Assembly: GCA_039649115.1 (NCBI GenBank)
Contig: JBBWZQ010000165.1
Span: 1 to 9,519, forward strand
From: DATEJJ01 sp039649115
GTDB taxonomy: Bacteria > Actinomycetota > Actinomycetes > Mycobacteriales > Micromonosporaceae
Reading direction: 5' to 3'
DNA length: 9,519 nt
In this document: positions 6,211-9,519 of the stretch, in pieces
How positions within the stretch are numbered: position 1 is the stretch's first letter
Layout of the letters: the number at the start of each line of letters is the position of its first letter
The notes under the pieces: generated by a model
The model's input: only the letters and a program-made list of their open reading frames with translations
Database searches by the model: none
What the model was told of the DNA's origin: nothing
Made by a program: the position numbers and the translations under genes

Positions 6211-6828
6211 CTACTGGTCGGCAGCCTCCACCGGCCCGGCACCGTTGGTGCCCTCCGGCTCCGCGATGTCGTCGTGTTCCTTGGTTGCCACACCGCGGGC
6301 CGCGGCGGCGGCCTTGGTGGCACGGTGCGGCGCGATCACCATGATCATATTGCGGCCGTCCTGCTTCGCGTCGGCCTCAACGAACCCCAGCTCAGCGACC
6401 TCTTCCTTGAGCCTGCGCAGGAGCCGGAAGCCCAACTCCGGCCGGCTCTGTTCCCGGCCGCGGAACATGATCGTCACCTTGACCTTGTCGCCCGCCTTGA
6501 GGAACCGCATGACGTGACCCTTCTTGGTCTCGTAGTCGTGCGGATCGATCTTCGGGCGCAGCTTCATCTCTTTGATGACGGTCTGCTGCTGATTGCGGCG
6601 GGCCTCCCGCGCCTTCAGTGCGCTCTCGTACTTGAACTTGCCGAAGTCCATGAGCTTGCACACCGGCGGGCGGGCCATGGGCGCCACCTCAACCAGATCC
6701 AGATCCACGTCCGCGGCCAACTGGAGAGCACGCTCCAAGGGCACGATGCCAACCTGTTCACCCTCCGGACCGACCAGCCGGACCTCCCGTGCCCGGATCT
6801 GTTCGTTGACGCGTGGTTCGACGCTGAT
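6211..6828 (-). CDS. infC: Translation initiation factor IF-3, proposed AUC start
   Basis: 205 residues from the proposed ATC codon. IF3 binds the 30S subunit, blocks premature 50S joining and rejects wrong start codons and initiator tRNAs. Seen: IF3 N domain with RVNEQIRAREVRLVGPEGEQVGIVPLERAL (6-35); the family signature KLMDFGKFKYE (58-68); the linker KAREARRNQQ; and the C domain from VIKEMKLRPKIDPHDYETKKGHVMRFLKAGDKVKVTIMFRGRE (84-126) to QDGRNMIMVIAP (156-167), plus an acidic tail. The start is set by three points: AGGAGG at 6833-6838 lies 4 nt upstream, homology begins with ISVEPRVNE, and infC commonly uses AUU or AUC starts. An in-frame ATG at 6937 would add 36 residues unlike IF3, read through the leader hairpin, so it is rejected. 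First gene of the infC-rpmI-rplT block. Divergent from the Uma2 gene. Confidence 0.96.
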   Translation of the reverse strand: MSVEPRVNEQIRAREVRLVGPEGEQVGIVPLERALQLAADVDLDLVEVAPMARPPVCKLMDFGKFKYESALKAREARRNQQQTVIKEMKLRPKIDPHDYETKKGHVMRFLKAGDKVKVTIMFRGREQSRPELGFRLLRRLKEEVAELGFVEADAKQDGRNMIMVIAPHRATKAAAAARGVATKEHDDIAEPEGTNGAGPVEAADQ

Positions 6829-6838
6829 GGGGCCTCCT
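6826..6838 (-). promoter_or_regulatory. infC ribosome binding site and ATC start codon
   Basis: The minus strand reads AGGAGG-CCCC-ATC-AGC. The strong Shine-Dalgarno sequence is paired with a codon that IF3 itself discriminates against. This is the known negative-feedback arrangement of infC: plenty of IF3 lowers initiation at its own AUC/AUU start. Confidence 0.75.
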
Positions 6839-6879
6839 CGAGTCAGTTTCCACGGCTGACGACCGACCCCAAACCAGAA

Positions 6880-6901
6880 GGCCCCGGCACATGCCGGGGC
6901 C
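6880..6901 (-). terminator. Strong hairpin in the infC leader, terminator or attenuator
   Basis: Perfect 10-bp arms GGCCCCGGCA and TGCCGGGGCC are separated by two bases. Minus-strand transcript continues with a moderately U-rich stretch, UUCUGGUUUGGGG. It lies 51 nt before the infC start codon and is the strongest stem in the 293-bp intergenic region. Premature termination that tunes the infC operon is a reasonable inference; a ribosome or RNase stop is an alternative. Confidence 0.55.
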
Positions 6902-7013
6902 CGCTCGACCGGTCGGACGTCACATGACAACGTCATGACAAACGCCCCGCGAGCGGAAGTTATGCCGCTTGCGGTGAGACCGGACCCGACAGCCTGCGGC
7001 CGTACGGGTGGGA

Positions 7014-7044
7014 GCGGGTGCTCCGCTTGAGACACCGCACCCGC
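7014..7044 (-). promoter_or_regulatory. 5' stem-loop of the infC leader
   Basis: Perfect 8-bp arms GCGGGTGC and GCACCCGC enclose a 15-nt loop, about 25 nt after the predicted transcription start. A nested alternative, GGAGC-ACCC-GCTCC, overlaps one arm, so two folds compete. Confidence 0.4.
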
Positions 7045-7075
7045 CAGAAGGTGGGCACGATGGGTCGACCGATAA

Positions 7076-7084
7076 ACTATAACA
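7076..7084 (-). promoter_or_regulatory. Extended -10 promoter for infC
   Basis: Minus strand TGtTATAGT: a TATAGT hexamer with the upstream TG of an extended -10 element, in the most A/T-rich patch of this region. No good -35 at 17 nt, as is usual for extended -10 promoters. It predicts a start near 7069. Confidence 0.5.
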
Positions 7085-7121
7085 GGGTGTACGGTCACCG
7101 ACGACAGGAGGTGCTTCCCGC

Positions 7122-7661
7122 GTGTCGATCAGCTTCGAACTGCCCAAGCTGCCGCCGTTCACGGCAGCGGAGTACGAGACGCTGGTGGCGCCCGAAGGCA
7201 TACGCCTGGAACTCGTGAACGGGAGCCTCGACGTGGCCGCCGCCGCTCAGATGGGTTGGCACTACCGCACGGCCCAGCGGCTCGGCTCACTCCTGGGCGC
7301 CGACCGCGAGGTGCTCGGCGAAACGGGGGTCATCCTCGCCCCGGGCACTGTCCGCGTGCCGGACCTCACCCGCTTCCGGCAGGGGGTCGTGCCCGACCTG
7401 CTGCGTTCCCAGTATCCGGCCGGCGACGTCGACCTCGTCGTCGAGGTGATCTCCCCTGAATCGGACGAACGCGACCGCGCCGTCAAGCCGCTCGAATACG
7501 CCCGTGCGGGCATCCCGGAACTCTGGCTGGTGGAGCGTGAAGCGGACACCCGCGTCGGCGCCATCGTCAGCATCTTCCACCTGACCCTGCAGGCGGTCGG
7601 CACCCAGTACACGCTCCTGCGCCGCGCCAACCTGGACGACCTGGAGAAAGAGGCCGCCTAG
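7122..7661 (+). CDS. Uma2 family (DUF820-type) putative restriction-like endonuclease
   Basis: 179 residues, typical size for Uma2 proteins, which have a PD-(D/E)XK nuclease fold and no settled cellular role. Seen: TAAEYETL near residue 14; LELVNGSLDVA (29-39), matching the family ELvdG region; VRVPDLTRF (77-85) with D81; DVDLVVEVISPESDERDR (102-119) with E108; and VKPLEYARAGIPELWLVE (121-138) with K122. These fit the D-E-K metal-site pattern, so the site appears intact. GTG start with AGGAGG 10 nt upstream (7106-7111). The only plus-strand gene, inserted between the his genes and infC; its stop codon overlaps that of the convergent PH-domain gene by 4 bp. Its promoter must lie in 6829-7121 but I cannot pick it with confidence (TAAACT at 7073-7078 is one candidate -10). 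Confidence 0.85.
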   Translation: MSISFELPKLPPFTAAEYETLVAPEGIRLELVNGSLDVAAAAQMGWHYRTAQRLGSLLGADREVLGETGVILAPGTVRVPDLTRFRQGVVPDLLRSQYPAGDVDLVVEVISPESDERDRAVKPLEYARAGIPELWLVEREADTRVGAIVSIFHLTLQAVGTQYTLLRRANLDDLEKEAA

Positions 7662-8116
7662 TCGTCCTCCGCGACGGTCGCCGCTGCCCGGTGGGCGGCC
7701 AACAGAGCGCGCAGGGCCCGTACCGTCGCCACGGCCTGCCCCTTGTCCGCCGCCTGTACCGCCATCAGCGCCACCACGTCGTCGTCCTGCAGTTCCAGGC
7801 TCGCCCACGGCGCGCCCTTGTGGAACTGGACCGACCGCACGACCTCCCACGGCAGGTCGTACCCGCCGATCACGTTGCGGATGTGGATGCCGCGCTCGTC
7901 GGCCCGCACCCGTGGCCGGGTGAACGCGAGGATGCCCAGCGCGCCGAGCACACCGAGCCCGATCATCGCCATCTGGTCGCTGGTCTGGAACACGCCCTTG
8001 CCGCTGTCGGTCGCGCCGTGCAGCGCCGTGGCCACCACCGCGAAGATGGCGAACACCAGCACGGCGAGGATCCTGGCCACCCGGGTGGCCTTGCGAGGGC
8101 GGGCCGAGACACTCAC
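7658..8116 (-). CDS. Small membrane protein with bacterial PH domain
   Basis: 152 residues. Two predicted membrane helices at about 13-33 (ARILAVLVFAIFAVVATAL) and 48-66 (QMAMIGLGVLGALGILAF), then a soluble bacterial PH-like domain about 68-142 (RVRADERGIHIRNVIGGYDLPWEVVRSVQFHKGAPWASLELQDDDVVALMAV) and an acidic C-terminus. The GIHIRN and LPWEVV blocks are the typical start of the bPH_6 type. Function unknown; such proteins are common actinobacterial membrane proteins. GTG start lies 13 nt after the hisG stop with no clear Shine-Dalgarno sequence, so it probably depends on hisG translation. A link to histidine synthesis is not implied by its sequence. Stop TAG overlaps the Uma2 stop. Confidence 0.8.
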   Translation of the reverse strand: MSVSARPRKATRVARILAVLVFAIFAVVATALHGATDSGKGVFQTSDQMAMIGLGVLGALGILAFTRPRVRADERGIHIRNVIGGYDLPWEVVRSVQFHKGAPWASLELQDDDVVALMAVQAADKGQAVATVRALRALLAAHRAAATVAEDD

Positions 8117-8129
8117 GCTGGCAAGTCTG

Positions 8130-8975
8130 TCACAGGCGGCAGGCGTGGATGTCGGTGACCAGGATGGCCCGCGCGCCCAGGTCGTACAGCTCGTCCATGA
8201 TCCGGTGCATGTCCGCCCGCACCACCATCGCCTGTACCGCCACCCAGCCCTCCCGATGCAGTGGTGACACGGTCGGCGACTCGATGCCCGGGGTCAGCGC
8301 GGTGGCCGCCTCCAGCAGGTCGGCGCGCACGTCGTAGGCGAGCATCACGTACCGCCGGGCGACCAGCACCCCCTGCAGCCGGCGCAGCAGCTGGCTCACC
8401 GGCCCGTTGCCCGGCGAGCCGACCCGGCGCACCAGGACCGCCGAGGACTGCAGGATCGGCTTGCCGACCGGCTCCAGACCGGCCTGCCGCAGCGTGGCGC
8501 CGGTCTCCACGACGTCGGCGATCACGTCGGCGACGCCCAGCCGCACCGCGTTCTCGACCGCGCCGTCCAGCCGCACCACCTGGGCGGCGATCCCGCGCTC
8601 GGCCAGGTGCCGGGCCACCACGCCCGGGTATGCGGTCGCGATCCGCCGCCCGGCCAGTTGACCGAGATCCTGGATCGTCTCCGGCCGCGCCGCGAACCGG
8701 AAGGTGGCCGCTGCGAACCCCAGGTCCAGGATCTCCTCGGCCTCCGCACCCGCGTCGATGAGCAGGTCCCGGCCGGTGACACCGAGGTCGAGGTCGCCCG
8801 AGCCGACGTACGTGGCGATGTCCCGCGGGCGCAGGTAGAAGAACTCGACGTCGTTGTCGAGGTCGCGGCAGATCAGGTCGCGGTTGTCGGACCGCTGCTG
8901 GTACCCGGCCTCGCGCAGCATCTGCGCGGCGGGACCGGCGAGCGTGCCCTTGTTCGGGATGGCGATACGCAGCAT
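8130..8975 (-). CDS. hisG: ATP phosphoribosyltransferase (long form)
   Basis: 281 residues, the long HisG type with its own regulatory domain, so no HisZ partner is needed. Catalyses ATP + PRPP to phosphoribosyl-ATP, the first and feedback-inhibited step of histidine synthesis. Seen: LRIAIPNKGTL (2-12); FFYLRPRDIATYVGSGDLDLGVTGRDLL (45-72); RRIATAYPGVVARHLAE (110-126); the PRPP loop GVADVIADVVETGATLRQAGL (147-167); and the C-terminal ACT-like histidine-binding domain about 208-281 with GIESPTVSPL (230-239) and LGARAILVTDIHACRL. ATG at 8975 chosen because GGAG lies 9 nt upstream; a GTG 15 nt earlier overlaps that ribosome binding site. Follows hisE by 28 nt, so probably one operon. Confidence 0.97.
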   Translation of the reverse strand: MLRIAIPNKGTLAGPAAQMLREAGYQQRSDNRDLICRDLDNDVEFFYLRPRDIATYVGSGDLDLGVTGRDLLIDAGAEAEEILDLGFAAATFRFAARPETIQDLGQLAGRRIATAYPGVVARHLAERGIAAQVVRLDGAVENAVRLGVADVIADVVETGATLRQAGLEPVGKPILQSSAVLVRRVGSPGNGPVSQLLRRLQGVLVARRYVMLAYDVRADLLEAATALTPGIESPTVSPLHREGWVAVQAMVVRADMHRIMDELYDLGARAILVTDIHACRL

Positions 8976-9003
8976 GACGACGTGCTCCACAAAGTCAAAG
9001 AGG

Positions 9004-9267
9004 TCAGAGATGGCGGTACACGTCGTCCGGCGTGAGGTCGAGGGCGAGCATGAGGACCTGCGTGTGGTACAGCAACTGGGAGATCTCCTCGGCCGCGCGG
9101 TCGCGGGTCTCGTGTTCGGCGGCCATCCACGACTCCGCCGCCTCCTCGACGACCTTCTTGCCGATCGAGTGCACGCCCCGCTGCAGCGCGGCCACGGTAC
9201 CCGAGCCGGGAGTTCCGGCGAGAGCCTTGGCGCGAAGCTCGTCGTACAGCCCCTCGAAGGTCTTCAC
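9004..9267 (-). CDS. hisE: Phosphoribosyl-ATP pyrophosphatase
   Basis: 87 residues, the standard length of free-standing HisE. It hydrolyses phosphoribosyl-ATP to phosphoribosyl-AMP, the step after HisG. All-alpha MazG-like fold: VKTFEGLYDELRAKA at the start, PGSGTVAAL (20-28), then IGKKVVEEAAESWMAA (35-50) with the metal-binding EEAAE, and RAAEEISQLLYHTQVLML (58-74). GTG at 9267 is chosen because the family begins (M)KTFEELF-like. A TTG 18 nt upstream is in frame but adds residues not expected. No Shine-Dalgarno sequence is visible before the GTG, so translation may be leaderless or coupled. Starts 45 nt after the ZIP-like gene. Confidence 0.95.
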   Translation of the reverse strand: MKTFEGLYDELRAKALAGTPGSGTVAALQRGVHSIGKKVVEEAAESWMAAEHETRDRAAEEISQLLYHTQVLMLALDLTPDDVYRHL

Positions 9268-9312
9268 GAGCAACCATTCTTGCAAGCGACCCCGGCGCGC
9301 CAGGGAATGGGG

Positions 9313-9519
9313 TCAGGCGCCCGCCGCGGTGACGATCGCGTCCGTGGCGAAGCCGAGCAGCAGGCCGGCGAGCAGGCCCCAGGTGGTGATCTCCTTGTGG
9401 CCGAGGCGGCGGCCGACCGCGAGCAGTTCGATCACCACGTACAGGATCGACCCGGCGGCCAGCGAGAGGAACGCGATGCTGACCGTGTCGTTGGTGAACC
9501 GCTGGCCCACCAGCGTGCC
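9313..9519 (-). CDS. ZIP-family metal transporter, C-terminal fragment (5' part outside window)
   Basis: The last 68 residues and the stop codon are visible; the frame stays open to the right edge. Two hydrophobic helices are seen: SIAFLSLAAGSILYVVIELLAV (conserved AAG and the E of VxxEL, as in the metal-lining fifth helix of ZIP/ZupT transporters) and TTWGLLAGLLLGFATDAIV (final helix), linked by GRRLGHKE. ZIP proteins import zinc or other divalent metals across the inner membrane. The assignment rests on a short tail only. A weak GACCCC/GGGGTC inverted repeat (16-nt loop) overlaps the stop region. Confidence 0.65.
   Translation of the reverse strand, partial: GTLVGQRFTNDTVSIAFLSLAAGSILYVVIELLAVGRRLGHKEITTWGLLAGLLLGFATDAIVTAAGA

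Larger units (their letters stand above)
6829..7069 (-). promoter_or_regulatory. Long infC leader (about 240 nt) with candidate attenuator
   Basis: Runs from the start site predicted from the -10 box at 7076-7084 to the ATC codon. It holds a 5' stem-loop (7014-7044), a middle section with competing short stems such as AGCGG/CCGCT around 6952-6971, a direct repeat CATGACAA spaced 11 bp (6923-6930 and 6934-6941, plus-strand reading), and the strong hairpin at 6880-6901. No IF3-like coding potential is seen upstream of the ATC. I know of no named riboswitch that it matches. Confidence 0.45.

Noticed and set aside
4604..6517. A long plus-strand open frame (637 codons) across the methyltransferase, rplT and rpmI
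   Set aside because: Antisense to three clear genes; Ala/Ser/Arg-rich composition with no recognisable domain or ribosome binding site.
6922..6927. Start-stop ATGTGA in the infC leader
   Set aside because: No Shine-Dalgarno sequence and easily expected by chance; not supported as a regulatory minimal ORF.
6829..7098. N-terminal extension of IF3 from an upstream in-frame start (7098 or the ATG at 6937)
   Set aside because: The extra residues do not resemble IF3, cross the leader hairpins and lack a ribosome binding site, whereas ATC at 6828 has AGGAGG just upstream at the point where similarity begins.
8976..8990. Five-residue longer HisG starting at GTG 8990
   Set aside because: That GTG overlaps the GGAG that serves the ATG at 8975, and HisG proteins begin with the LRIAIPNKG strand.

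Overview
The window is high-GC DNA with GTG, TTG and ATC starts. Every gene but one lies on the minus strand. Protein sequences and gene order (hisE-hisG; infC-rpmI-rplT-rRNA methyltransferase-pheS-pheT) point to an actinobacterium, most likely of the Micromonosporaceae (Micromonospora/Actinoplanes type). The family placement is inferred from sequence feel and synteny; no search was run.

Layout in the direction of minus-strand transcription, from the right edge: the C-terminal end of a ZIP-type metal transporter (cut by the window); hisE and hisG, two early steps of histidine biosynthesis; and a small two-TM PH-domain membrane protein. The only plus-strand gene, a Uma2-family putative endonuclease, meets the PH gene tail to tail, and their stop codons overlap on one CTAG. 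After a 293-bp divergent region comes the translation cluster: infC (IF3), rpmI (bL35), rplT (bL20), a TrmH/SpoU-family rRNA methyltransferase, pheS and pheT (both subunits of phenylalanyl-tRNA synthetase). A nucleotide-sugar dehydrogenase running off the left edge follows pheT.

The translation genes work together. IF3 and the two 50S proteins are made from one block with short gaps. The methyltransferase starts 4 nt after the rplT stop. pheS and pheT are separated by one base. infC has a proposed AUC start codon behind a strong Shine-Dalgarno sequence, the classic device for IF3 autoregulation. It also has a leader of about 240 nt with an extended -10 promoter, a 5' stem-loop and a strong GC hairpin 51 nt before the start. 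A second strong palindrome lies between infC and rpmI.

The most notable oddities are: (i) a recent in-frame tandem duplication of 57 bp that lengthens the N-terminus of the sugar dehydrogenase; (ii) a hairpin placing the Shine-Dalgarno sequence of that gene exactly in its loop; (iii) an Ala/Pro/Gly-rich insert of about 20-24 residues in the PheS catalytic domain, ending in a perfect 9-bp inverted repeat; (iv) the infC leader architecture; (v) the CTAG stop-stop overlap. I see no CRISPR array, tRNA, rRNA, insertion sequence, or clearly new multi-gene system. This is mostly a housekeeping region with regulatory and small-insertion details worth checking.
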